64,000 nucleotides of DNA from Rhodococcus sp040643435 (GTDB lineage Bacteria > Actinomycetota > Actinomycetes > Mycobacteriales > Mycobacteriaceae): assembly GCF_040643435.1 (NCBI RefSeq), contig NZ_JBEYUH010000006.1:186001-250000 (forward strand), read 5' to 3'. The stretch's first letter is position 1. The number at the start of each line of letters is the position of its first letter. Under the pieces are notes generated by a model. The model saw only the letters and a program-made list of their open reading frames with translations, did no database searches and had not been told where the DNA came from. Shown piece by piece: positions 17,706 to 25,549 of this stretch. Both the position numbers and the translations under genes were made by a program.

Positions 17706-17859
17706 CCTGGTTCAGGAGGGACGAATCGGCGTTGCCACTGCGATCGATCTGAGGGCGCGAGTCCTCCTGCACGGCGGCCGTCACGCCGAAGACCGCTACG
17801 GCGCCGAGCACGGCACCGACGACCACGCTACCCAGGCCCGGTCCCAGGAACTTCCCCAT
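17686..17859 (-). CDS. DUF2613 small membrane/secreted protein (Rv0236A-like)
   Basis: A 57-residue protein, MGKFLGPGLGSVVVGAVLG..., with one strongly hydrophobic segment (residues 8-31) and a polar tail ending QVEYGSR. It could be a signal-anchor peptide. GGGGAGA precedes the ATG at 17859. It overlaps the aftD TTG start by 20 bases, and the same pairing (Rv0236A-Rv0236c) is known in mycobacteria, so it probably accompanies AftD as an accessory subunit; that role is inference. A longer frame through it is an antisense shadow of the isochorismate synthase region. Confidence 0.82.
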   Translation of the reverse strand: MGKFLGPGLGSVVVGAVLGAVAVFGVTAAVQEDSRPQIDRSGNADSSLLNQVEYGSR

Positions 17860-17999
17860 TCCGTCTCCCCATCTCCAGTGACGCACGTCGTCATCTCCGG
17901 ACGCCACGCTGTCTATCGGTCCGCGCCAAACTATCACCCCGGGAGTGCCCGGCGGACGGCACGAGCCCTCGGCCCGATCTCCGCGCACACCGAGGTGGT

Positions 18000-19082
18000 C
18001 TACACGGACAGTGCGCCGAGCAGCGTCCGTAGTTTCGCGCTCGTCTCGTCCAGTTCGGTGAGGGGGTCGGAGTCGGCCACGATGCCACCTCCGGCCCACG
18101 CGACCGCACGCCGGCCGTCGGAGCTCAGCTCCGCGCACCGGATGGCGACGAACCAGTCGCCGTCCCCCGCCTCGTCGCACCAGCCCACCGCGCCACCGTA
18201 GAAGCGCCGGTCGCCCTCGACCCTGGAGATCAGGTCGAGCGCGGCCTCGGTGGGAGTACCGGCCACTGCCGGTGTGGGGTGGAGGAGGTGCGCGAGAGTC
18301 AGGGCATCGGTGTCGGGGTCGCGCAGTGTGCCGGTGATCGGGGTGGCGAGGTGCCAGACATCGGGCGTCTTGGTGAGCTCGGGTTTCTCGGGGATCTCGA
18401 GCTCGCTGCACAACGGCGCCAGACGTGAGCGGATCCAATCGACGACGTAGACGTGCTCGGCGAGGTTCTTGCTCGACGCCAGCAATTCCTCACCTGCACG
18501 GCGATCCTCCTCCGGATCGGCACGGCGTGCTGCCGTGCCGGCGAGGGGGCAGCACGTGACGGTGCTGCCGTGGCGGCTGACGAGCCGTTCGGGACTCGCG
18601 CCGACCAGCGTGTGACCCCAGTAGCGTTCACCGGCCGCACTCAGGTCCAGCGCGTACGTCGCCGCCTCGGGGTGACGTTCGATCATGCGGGCTGCGAGGG
18701 CGAGAGGGTCGAGAGGCTCGTCGGCCTCGAGCGCGATCCGCCGCGCAGCGACTACCTTCTCCATCTCTCCGAGAGACAGTTGCTCGACGAGTCGTCGCAC
18801 CCGCTCGACATGCACGCGGGGCAGCGGCAGTTCGGCGGACAGGCGCACCGAGGGAAGACTCGGCAGGCCGGGCGGGATCTGCCACGGCCCGTCGGTGATC
18901 TCGACCTTCTCGGGCTGCGCGAGGGCCATCGGACGGTGCGGTGAGAACGGCAGTGCACCGACGACGAGCGTCGCCTTGCCGCTGCGGAGGGCTCGTGTGG
19001 CGGAGTGGACGTCGTCGAAGAACCGGCGGGTGCCGGTGGCGTGAACCGTACGTTCGGCGCGCGAGAGCAGGAATCCGTCCAT
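18000..19082 (-). CDS. Isochorismate synthase (MenF/EntC family)
   Basis: A 360-residue chorismate-binding enzyme that isomerises chorismate to isochorismate with Mg2+. Family landmarks are GASPERLVSRHGSTV, CCPLAGTAARR, HLLHPTPAVAGTP and the Mg-binding RRFYGGAVGW. Isochorismate feeds either menaquinone (MenF) or salicylate/catechol siderophores (EntC). No men or siderophore genes are nearby, so the branch cannot be chosen from context. Closest by memory is Rv3215 (entC), which is often the housekeeping enzyme of this type in mycobacteria. The ATG at 19082 fits the family but lacks a clear ribosome site. Confidence 0.9.
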   Translation of the reverse strand: MDGFLLSRAERTVHATGTRRFFDDVHSATRALRSGKATLVVGALPFSPHRPMALAQPEKVEITDGPWQIPPGLPSLPSVRLSAELPLPRVHVERVRRLVEQLSLGEMEKVVAARRIALEADEPLDPLALAARMIERHPEAATYALDLSAAGERYWGHTLVGASPERLVSRHGSTVTCCPLAGTAARRADPEEDRRAGEELLASSKNLAEHVYVVDWIRSRLAPLCSELEIPEKPELTKTPDVWHLATPITGTLRDPDTDALTLAHLLHPTPAVAGTPTEAALDLISRVEGDRRFYGGAVGWCDEAGDGDWFVAIRCAELSSDGRRAVAWAGGGIVADSDPLTELDETSAKLRTLLGALSV

Positions 19083-19148
19083 GGTGGATCGACAATATCC
19101 CTGCTTGCCCCCGCCCTTGCCGAAGACCGGGGTGACCGGGGGTGGGCC

Positions 19149-19616
19149 TCAGCGCCCGGGAGGCACGATCAGGACCGGCCGGTGACTGTGCCGGAGCACA
19201 TGGTCGGCCACGGACGACTGCAGCAGCGAGCGCAGGCCGGTCGTGCCGCGGGTACCGGTGACGATGATGTCGACGTCCAGCTCGTCGGCCGCCTCGATGA
19301 TCGCCGACCACACCGCGTTCACGACCTCGACGGTGCGGCCCTCGGCGGACAGGCCCACCGAGCGAGCCAGTTCGAGTCCTTCGTCGTTGGTCGTCCGGGC
19401 GTCGGACAACGCGACGTCCTCGCTGTCCTCGTCGGGCACCCAGTCGGGTTGCATGACACCGGACAGACCGGACATACGGGCAGCCTGCCGAACCATCGGT
19501 TCCCAGGCGGTGACGACGACGGCGCGGCAGGATTCGAGGAAGCGGCCCGCGTACCGCACGGCACGCTTGGAGTTCTCGGAACCGTCGTATGCGATGAGGA
19601 TCAGATCTGCGCCCAC
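19149..19616 (-). CDS. Universal stress protein, UspA family
   Basis: A 155-residue single Usp domain. The N-terminal LILIAYDGSENSKRAV holds the Asp of the nucleotide site, and VTGTRGTTGLRSLLQSSVADHVLRHS matches the G-x2-G-x9-G-S ATP-binding loop in slightly altered form (GTRGTTGLRSLLQSSV). Such proteins bind ATP and aid survival in stasis or hypoxia. The start is GTG 19616, which has AGGGGGT 5 bases upstream, in place of a longer frame with an Arg-rich leader. It is one of two Usp genes in the window; the other is membrane-anchored. Confidence 0.87.
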   Translation of the reverse strand: MGADLILIAYDGSENSKRAVRYAGRFLESCRAVVVTAWEPMVRQAARMSGLSGVMQPDWVPDEDSEDVALSDARTTNDEGLELARSVGLSAEGRTVEVVNAVWSAIIEAADELDVDIIVTGTRGTTGLRSLLQSSVADHVLRHSHRPVLIVPPGR

Positions 19617-19729
19617 CGCGCACCCCCTGGATCGGATTCGGATGTTCGGGTGCACCTTAACCTGCCAGGACGCCTGTCGGGGAGGTTCGAACTGTGGGTG
19701 GTCGCGGCCCGTCCGCTACCGTCGGCGGC

Positions 19730-20911
19730 ATGCGGATCCGTCATTCTGTCGCTGCCGTGCTCACGGTCGTCCTCGCCACCGCGGGGTGCGCCTCCTCGGA
19801 CTCGGGGAGCGGCGATACGACGACCCCGGCGAGTTCGACCCCCGGCTCGTCCACTGCCACCGCGACCACCACGACCACGACGGATGCGACTGCGACCGCG
19901 ACCTCGGGCATCTGCGGCGACGATCTGCTCGCCCGGCTGACCCTGCGACAGAAGCTCGCTCAGCTGCTCAATGTGGGGGTCACCGGTGCCGCCGATGCGC
20001 AGGCGATCATCGAGGCCGAGCAGATCGGCGGGATCTTCATCGGCAGCTGGACCGACGCTTCGATGCTCACAGACCGTCTCGTGCCGCAGGTCGCGGCGAA
20101 GAGTGAGTTGCCGTTGATGGTCACCATCGACGAGGAGGGCGGGCGTGTGTCCCGCGTGGGTGCGCTGTTCGGGCCCGATCCGTCCGCGCGGGTGACGGCG
20201 CAGACGATGACGGTCGACGAGACCTACCGGATGGCGTTCGAGCGCGGGCAGGAACTGAAGTCGCTGGGCATCACGGTCGACTTCGCTCCGGATGTGGACG
20301 TGAGCAGCCAGCCCGACGACTCGGTCATCGGCGACCGCTCGTTCTCCGACGATCCCGCGATCGTCACCGAGTACGCCGGGGCGTACGCGCGGGGACTGCT
20401 CGACGCGGGGATCATGCCCGTGCTCAAGCACTTTCCGGGGCACGGTTCGGCATCGGGGGATTCGCACACCGGTGCGGTGACCACCCCGCCGATCGGGCAA
20501 CTCCAGCAGATCGACCTCGTGCCCTATCGCAGTCTGGTCTCGCCCGAGGTGGGCGTCATGCTCGGTCACCTCGACGTGCCGGGACTGACCGGCGGACTTC
20601 CGGCGAGTATCAGCCCGGCAGCGGTGGACCTGCTCCGCTCGGGTGCTTACGGCGGCCCTGCCTTCGACGGCGTGATCTTCACCGACGACCTGTCGGGGAT
20701 GCGGGCGATCACCGACACCTACGACATCACCGAGGCTGTGGAGGCGGCGATGGTGGCTGGCGTGAACCAGGCGCTGTGGCTGACCACGGCCGAGGTTCCC
20801 GCTGTGCTCGACCATCTCGAGCAGGTCGTCGCGGAAGGCACCCTCTCGGCCGAATGGGTCGACGAGTCGGTGCGGACGGTGACACGCGCGAAGGGTGGCC
20901 TGGACTGCTGA
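19730..20911 (+). CDS. lpqI: Beta-N-acetylhexosaminidase lipoprotein (GH3, LpqI-like)
   Basis: A 393-residue exported glycosidase. A signal peptide (MRIRHSVAAVLTVVLATAGC) ends in a lipobox with the modified cysteine about residue 20, then a Ser/Thr/Gly linker. The GH3 NagZ signature KHFPGHGSASGDSHTG is complete, including the His/Asp dyad, and the nucleophile is the Asp of GVIFTDDLSGM. It removes N-acetylglucosamine from muropeptides during cell-wall recycling. ATG 19730 starts the signal peptide; twelve codons upstream in frame are not needed. In M. tuberculosis lpqI (Rv0237) is also just upstream of the TetR gene Rv0238. Confidence 0.93.
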   Translation: MRIRHSVAAVLTVVLATAGCASSDSGSGDTTTPASSTPGSSTATATTTTTTDATATATSGICGDDLLARLTLRQKLAQLLNVGVTGAADAQAIIEAEQIGGIFIGSWTDASMLTDRLVPQVAAKSELPLMVTIDEEGGRVSRVGALFGPDPSARVTAQTMTVDETYRMAFERGQELKSLGITVDFAPDVDVSSQPDDSVIGDRSFSDDPAIVTEYAGAYARGLLDAGIMPVLKHFPGHGSASGDSHTGAVTTPPIGQLQQIDLVPYRSLVSPEVGVMLGHLDVPGLTGGLPASISPAAVDLLRSGAYGGPAFDGVIFTDDLSGMRAITDTYDITEAVEAAMVAGVNQALWLTTAEVPAVLDHLEQVVAEGTLSAEWVDESVRTVTRAKGGLDC

Positions 20912-20941
20912 ATTCGTGGCAGTGCCTCGGCGACGGGTTTC

Positions 20942-20956
20942 CTACCGTAGAGTAAG
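20942..20956. promoter_or_regulatory. TTAC-N6-GTAA-type box at the TetR promoter
   Basis: CTACCGTAGAGTAAG, 30 bases upstream of the tetR ATG. It matches TTAC-N6-GTAA with one change (C for the first T) and shares GAGTAAGAA with the box between fabG4 and fadA2. An autoregulatory site for the TetR protein encoded next to it is inferred. Confidence 0.5.
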
Positions 20957-20985
20957 AACTCGATTCGAGAATGCCGGGAGGAGTC

Positions 20986-21594
20986 ATGGCGGGCGGAACC
21001 AAGCGATTGCCGCGTGCGGTGCGCGAGCAACAGATGCTGGACGCCGCCGTCGACGTGTTCTCCGAGAACGGCTTTCACAACACGTCCATGGATGCGATCG
21101 CGGCGCGGGCGTCGATTTCGAAACCGATGCTCTATCTGTACTACGGCTCGAAGGACGAACTGTTCGCCGCATGCATCGCCCGCGAGGGTCAGCGCTTCGT
21201 CGAAGCGTTGACACCGGCCGGGGCCCCGAATCTTGCGCCGCGCGAGCAACTGCGTGTCGCGCTGGAGTCGTTCCTCGGTTTCGTCGACCAGCACCGGCCT
21301 TCGTGGATGGTCCTCTACCGTCAGGCGCTGTCTCAACAGGCCTTCGCGCCTCAGGTGCAGGGCAGCCGCGACCGCCTGATCGAACTCACCGCGCATCTGC
21401 TCGAATCGAGTACGCGCGATCCCGAACCCGGTACGAACTTCACCATCATGGCTGTCGCGCTCGTCGGCGCCGGTGAGGCTGTCGCCGACCGCATCGCCGG
21501 TGGTGAGATCGACGTACAGCAGGCCGCGGATCTGCTCGAGAATCTTGCGTGGCGCGGACTCGCCGGTCGCAAGCGCTCCGAACAGCCGCACTGA
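20986..21594 (+). CDS. TetR-family transcriptional regulator (Rv0238-like)
   Basis: A 202-residue regulator. The helix-turn-helix is at about residues 26-50 (TSMDAIAARASISKPMLYLYY) and is followed by a divergent all-helical ligand domain. The start is ATG 20986, since GGGAGGAG at 20976-20983 is correctly spaced; an in-frame ATG 15 bases earlier overlaps that site. Related regulators bind acyl-CoAs and repress fatty-acid genes. The neighbouring htdX-fabG4, fadA2 and fadE5 genes, plus its own gene, carry related palindromes, which makes it the likely local controller. Convergent with htdX, separated by a strong hairpin. Confidence 0.9.
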   Translation: MAGGTKRLPRAVREQQMLDAAVDVFSENGFHNTSMDAIAARASISKPMLYLYYGSKDELFAACIAREGQRFVEALTPAGAPNLAPREQLRVALESFLGFVDQHRPSWMVLYRQALSQQAFAPQVQGSRDRLIELTAHLLESSTRDPEPGTNFTIMAVALVGAGEAVADRIAGGEIDVQQAADLLENLAWRGLAGRKRSEQPH

Positions 21595-21616
21595 TCGCCC
21601 CTGCCCGCCAGAGCGA

Positions 21617-21661
21617 TTCGGGCGGGGCGGAACGCCCCCATCGCGTCCCGCCCCGCCCGAA
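21617..21661. terminator. Bidirectional terminator hairpin
   Basis: TTCGGGCGGGGCGG (21617-21630) pairs perfectly with CCGCCCCGCCCGAA (21648-21661), 14 bp with a 17-base loop, between convergent tetR and htdX. Confidence 0.75.
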
Positions 21662-21679
21662 GTTCCGGAGTTCCCCGTT

Positions 21680-22537
21680 CTAACGCAGCGTGGCCGTCAG
21701 ATGTGGGTACTGCTTTTTCGGGTGCCGCAGCGCGAGATCCCAGCCGTCCGCGACGTGCTTCGCGTAGAGGTTCAGCGACGACGGCAACAGCACCGGCTTA
21801 CCGAAGCGCACCGCATAGGTGACCTTGCCGGGGATGCGGCCTTCGACGGCAGACAGTGTCGCCGCCGCACTCCACATGCCGTGGGCGATGGTCTTCGGGA
21901 ATCCGAATGCCTTGGCGCCCAATGTCGAGACGTGGATCGGGTTGCGGTCACCGGAGACCGCGGCGTAGCGGTCGATGACTTTCTGATCCACTCGCAGGGT
22001 GGAGGTGGGGACCGCTGGGATCTCCTCTTCCTTCGGTTCCTTCCTGGGCTCTCCCGACAGCGACGTGCGCTGCTGGTGCAGGAAGGTCGATGTCTGCCGC
22101 CACACGAGTTCGCGCCCGACGTTGACCTCGCTGACGAGATCGACGAGCAGACCCTTGCGGTGTTCGCGCATGTTCTCCGCGTGCACCACGAGGTCGAGCG
22201 GTTCGGTGACCGAGATGGGCCGGAACTGCTCGATCACGTTCTCGGCGTGGACGGACCCCACGGCGGCGAACGGAAAGCCCTTGGACACCATCAGTTTCAT
22301 CACGAGCGGGAAGGTGAGGATGAACGGATAGGTCAGCGGCAGAGTGTCGCCGAAACGCAGACCGCACACCTTGGTGTACTCGGCAAGATTGTCGGGATCG
22401 ACCTTCAGTGACCGCAGTACGAGAGTGTCGTCGGGCAGTTCGTCGCCCGAGGCGCCGACCACCGGCAGCGCCCCGAGCACGGCGCGGCTGTAGATGTCGA
22501 AGGTCGACGGCAGCGAGGGCAGTTCGATCCGTGCCAT
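21680..22537 (-). CDS. htdX: MaoC-like (R)-specific enoyl/hydroxyacyl dehydratase HtdX
   Basis: A 285-residue double-hotdog hydratase (M. tuberculosis Rv0241c, about 280). The N-terminal half lacks the catalytic motif. The C-terminal half has hydratase 2 motif YAAVSGDRNPIHVSTLGAKA with the Asp-His pair, then GFPKTIAHGMW. It dehydrates 3-hydroxyacyl thioesters to enoyl thioesters. Its ATG abuts the stop of fabG4 (TAGATG), so translation is coupled, and the product of FabG4 ketoreduction would be its substrate. Together they could run the reductive half of a fatty-acid elongation cycle, or beta-oxidation in reverse. Confidence 0.93.
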   Translation of the reverse strand: MARIELPSLPSTFDIYSRAVLGALPVVGASGDELPDDTLVLRSLKVDPDNLAEYTKVCGLRFGDTLPLTYPFILTFPLVMKLMVSKGFPFAAVGSVHAENVIEQFRPISVTEPLDLVVHAENMREHRKGLLVDLVSEVNVGRELVWRQTSTFLHQQRTSLSGEPRKEPKEEEIPAVPTSTLRVDQKVIDRYAAVSGDRNPIHVSTLGAKAFGFPKTIAHGMWSAAATLSAVEGRIPGKVTYAVRFGKPVLLPSSLNLYAKHVADGWDLALRHPKKQYPHLTATLR

Positions 22538-23884
22538 CTAGGCCCCCAGCATGGACTGGCCGCACACACGCACGACCTGCCCGGTCACGGCGCTCGACGC
22601 GGGGTTCGCGAACCATGCGACGGTCTCGGCCACATCGACGGTCTCGCCGCCCTGCTGCAGCGAGCTCATCAGCCGGCCGGCCTCACGGGTGCCGACAGGG
22701 ATCGCGGCCGTCATGGCGGTCTCGATGAACCCGGGAGCGACGGCGTTGACGGTGATCTTCTTGTCGGCGAGCACCTCGCTGGTCGCCTGGACGAGGCCGA
22801 TGACGCCGGCCTTGGACGCACCGTAGTTGGTCTGGCCGCGGTTACCGGCAATGCCCGCGATCGACGACACGTCGATCACACGGCCGCCTTCCTTCAGCGC
22901 GCCCTTCTCGACCAGTACCTCGGTGATCTTCTGCGGGGCGATGAGGTTGACGGCCATCACTGCGTTCCAGCGAGCGGCGTCCATGTTCACGAGCAGCTTG
23001 TCGCGGGTGATGCCGGCGTTGTGGACGATGATGTCGGCCCCACCGTGACGCTCGAGCAGGTGGGCGGCGAGCTTGTCGCCGGCGTCGGGTGCCGTCACGT
23101 CGAGGGCGAATGCCGTGCCGCCGACCTTGTTGGCCGTCTCGGCCAGGGCGTCGCCGGCTGCGGGCACATCGGCTGCGACGACCGTCGCGCCGTCGCGTGC
23201 GAGCACCTCGGCGATCGTCGCGCCGATGCCTCGGGCCGCGCCGGTGACGACCGCGACCTTCCCGGCGAGCGGACGGTCCCAGGATTCGGGGGCGGTGGCG
23301 TCACCCTCACCGATACGGATCACCTGGGCGTCGACGAAGGCGGACTTCGCCGAGAGCAGGAAGCGCAGGGTCGACTCGACGCCGGACAGGCCGGTAGCAG
23401 CCTTGGGGGAGACGTAGACGAGCTGGACCGTGGCGCCGCGACGCAGTTCCTTGCCGACACTGCGGGTGAAGCCTTCGAGAGCGCGCTGGGCGATGCGCTC
23501 GTCGACGGATCCGGCCTCTTCGGGTGTGGTGCCCAACACGACGACGCGGCCGCTCGGGGCGAGATTGCGCAGGGCGGGCTGGAAGAAAGTGAAGAGCTGT
23601 TCGAGGCCCGCGGGCTCGGTGATACCGGTAGCGTCGAACACGAGAGCGCCGAACTTCGTGTCGGACGGCTCGGCGAACGTGTAGTCGCTCAGGAGGTTGC
23701 GGATCGGTTCGATCAGGCGGCCGTTACCGCCGAGAAGTACGGGGCCGGGGAGCGCAGGCTCGCCGGGCTGGTAGCGGCGGAGCTTCTCGGGCTGCGGCAG
23801 GCCGAACTGCTTGGCGAGGAACGCTCCGGGTGCGGACGAGATGAGCTGGGCGTAGAGCTTGGGTGCGCCCTTGGCTTCGGCCAC
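22538..23884 (-). CDS. fabG4: High-molecular-weight 3-oxoacyl-(ACP/CoA) reductase FabG4
   Basis: A 448-residue two-domain reductase. Residues 1-200 form the flavodoxin-like N-terminal domain that marks HMW FabGs; residues about 215-448 are a classical short-chain dehydrogenase with cofactor motif VVTGAARGIGATIAEVL, NAGITRDK, active-site YGASKAG (Tyr-x3-Lys), and a C-terminal LGA. It reduces 3-oxoacyl thioesters, with NADH in M. tuberculosis FabG4 as I recall. The start is GTG 23884 (AAGGTGG upstream), giving MAEAKGAPKLYAQ; the longer frame crosses the divergent promoter. It heads the fabG4-htdX operon, divergent from fadA2. Confidence 0.94.
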   Translation of the reverse strand: MAEAKGAPKLYAQLISSAPGAFLAKQFGLPQPEKLRRYQPGEPALPGPVLLGGNGRLIEPIRNLLSDYTFAEPSDTKFGALVFDATGITEPAGLEQLFTFFQPALRNLAPSGRVVVLGTTPEEAGSVDERIAQRALEGFTRSVGKELRRGATVQLVYVSPKAATGLSGVESTLRFLLSAKSAFVDAQVIRIGEGDATAPESWDRPLAGKVAVVTGAARGIGATIAEVLARDGATVVAADVPAAGDALAETANKVGGTAFALDVTAPDAGDKLAAHLLERHGGADIIVHNAGITRDKLLVNMDAARWNAVMAVNLIAPQKITEVLVEKGALKEGGRVIDVSSIAGIAGNRGQTNYGASKAGVIGLVQATSEVLADKKITVNAVAPGFIETAMTAAIPVGTREAGRLMSSLQQGGETVDVAETVAWFANPASSAVTGQVVRVCGQSMLGA

Positions 23885-23947
23885 GATTCCACCTTCTTCG
23901 ATTCGGTCGTCGGTGCAGTGTTCGACAGCACGCGTGTTCGACAACAA

Positions 23948-23963
23948 CTTACCCGTGAGTAAG
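23948..23963. promoter_or_regulatory. CTTAC-N6-GTAAG palindrome in the fabG4/fadA2 divergent promoter
   Basis: CTTACCCGTGAGTAAG has perfect 5-bp arms and a 6-base centre. It lies in the 124 bases between the divergent fabG4 and fadA2 starts, so one bound dimer could control both. It is the best copy of the box also seen before tetR and fadE5. Confidence 0.6.
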
Positions 23964-24008
23964 AATAGTAGCCAGAATTCGAATCCGTCCGAAAACCGGG
24001 AGACACCA

Positions 24009-25322
24009 GTGACCACCAAAGCCCGTTCCACGCAGCAGCGACGTGTCGCAGTTCTCGGAGGCAACCGGATCCCCTTCGCCCGCTCCGACCGCAAGTACGC
24101 GCGTGCCTCGAACCAGGACATGTTCACCGCGACCCTCGACGGCCTGGTCGGTCGCTTCAACCTCCAGGGTGAGCGGCTCGGCGCCGTGGTCGGCGGTGCG
24201 GTTCTCAAACACAGTCGCGACTTCAACCTCATGCGGGAGTGCGTGCTCGGCAGCGCACTGAGCCCCTACACCCCGGCCTGGGACCTCCAGCAGGCATGTG
24301 GCACGGGCCTGCAGTCGATCATCGCGGTCGGCGACGCCATCGCCGCCGGACGGATCGAAGCGGGCATCGGCGGCGGCGTCGACACCACCTCGGACGCCCC
24401 GATAGCGGTGAGCAACCAGCTGCGCGAGTTCCTGCTGTCCCTGAACCGAGCCCGGTCCACCGCCGATCGGGTCAAGCTGCTCGGCAACGTCCGCCCCTCG
24501 ATGCTGGGCATCGAGATCCCCCGCAATGGCGAACCGCGCACCGGTCTGTCGATGGGCGAGCACGCCGCGATCACCGCGAAGGAATTCGGTATCGCTCGCG
24601 AGGCCCAGGACGAACTGGCTGTCGCGAGCCATCACAATATGGCCGCGGCCTACGACCGCGGATTCTTCGACGACCTGGTCACCCCGTTCCTTGGCCTGAC
24701 CCGCGACGACAACCTGCGGCCCGATTCGTCGGTCGAGAAGCTGGCGACGCTGAAGCCGGTCTTCGGAAACAAGCTCGGCGAGGCCACCATGACCGCGGGC
24801 AACTCCACGCCGCTCACCGACGGCGCGTCGGCTGCTCTGCTGTCGAGCGAGGAGTGGGCTGCCGATCGCAAGCTGCCCGTGCTCGCCTATCTCGTGGATT
24901 CGGAGACGGCTGCGGTCGATTACATCCACGGAGGCGACGGGCTGCTCATGGCCCCCACCTACGCCATTCCGCGCCTGCTGAAGCGTAACGGCCTGACCCT
25001 GCAGGATTTCGACTTCTACGAGATCCACGAGGCGTTCGCGTCCGTGGTGCTCGCAACTCTCCAGGCGTTCGAGTCGGAGGAGTACTGCAAGGGCAAGCTC
25101 GGTCTCGACGCACCGCTGGGATCGATCGATCGCAGCAAGCTCAACGTCAACGGCTCGTCGCTGGCCGCCGGTCATCCGTTCGCCGCGACCGGTGGGCGAA
25201 TCGTCGCATCACTGGCGAAGATGCTGCATGAGAAGAAGCAGGAGACCGGCAAGCCGGTGCGCGGCCTGATCTCCATCTGCGCCGCGGGTGGACAGGGCGT
25301 GACCGCGATTCTGGAGGCCTGA
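24009..25322 (+). CDS. fadA2: Acetyl-CoA C-acyltransferase (thiolase) FadA2
   Basis: A 437-residue thiolase. The acyl-accepting cysteine is C97 in QQACGTGLQS, the His is in GHPFAATGGRI, and the second catalytic Cys in SICAAGGQG. It cleaves 3-ketoacyl-CoA with CoA, or condenses acyl-CoAs in reverse. GTG 24009 follows CGGGAGA; the longer frame spans the promoter palindrome. With FabG4 and HtdX divergent to it and FadE5 nearby, it completes a set of beta-oxidation-type enzymes (acyl-CoA dehydrogenase, hydratase, reductase, thiolase). A hairpin terminator follows. Confidence 0.94.
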   Translation: MTTKARSTQQRRVAVLGGNRIPFARSDRKYARASNQDMFTATLDGLVGRFNLQGERLGAVVGGAVLKHSRDFNLMRECVLGSALSPYTPAWDLQQACGTGLQSIIAVGDAIAAGRIEAGIGGGVDTTSDAPIAVSNQLREFLLSLNRARSTADRVKLLGNVRPSMLGIEIPRNGEPRTGLSMGEHAAITAKEFGIAREAQDELAVASHHNMAAAYDRGFFDDLVTPFLGLTRDDNLRPDSSVEKLATLKPVFGNKLGEATMTAGNSTPLTDGASAALLSSEEWAADRKLPVLAYLVDSETAAVDYIHGGDGLLMAPTYAIPRLLKRNGLTLQDFDFYEIHEAFASVVLATLQAFESEEYCKGKLGLDAPLGSIDRSKLNVNGSSLAAGHPFAATGGRIVASLAKMLHEKKQETGKPVRGLISICAAGGQGVTAILEA

Positions 25323-25400
25323 TCACGCGCCCTGTACTCGGGCGGAAAAAGAATTTCGATCGGTGTGTAACATTCGCCGATCCACAGCGATAGACCCATC

Positions 25401-25447
25401 GACCCCGCGCTGCTGCCTGACCCCCGACCTGGTAGCAACGCGGGGTC
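25401..25447 (+). terminator. Hairpin downstream of fadA2
   Basis: GACCCCGCG (25401-25409) pairs with CGCGGGGTC (25439-25447), a 9-bp GC-rich stem about 80 bases after the fadA2 stop. The 227-base gap to the next gene otherwise shows only the expected promoter space. Confidence 0.55.
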
Positions 25448-25549
25448 TTCGCCATTCCGGACGCAGCCGCTTCGAACCGGGGCACTACCCTGGAAAGCAG
25501 GTAGTCGGCGCGCAAATCGAGGGCGTGCCAAGCTTGCGAAGGGAACTGG

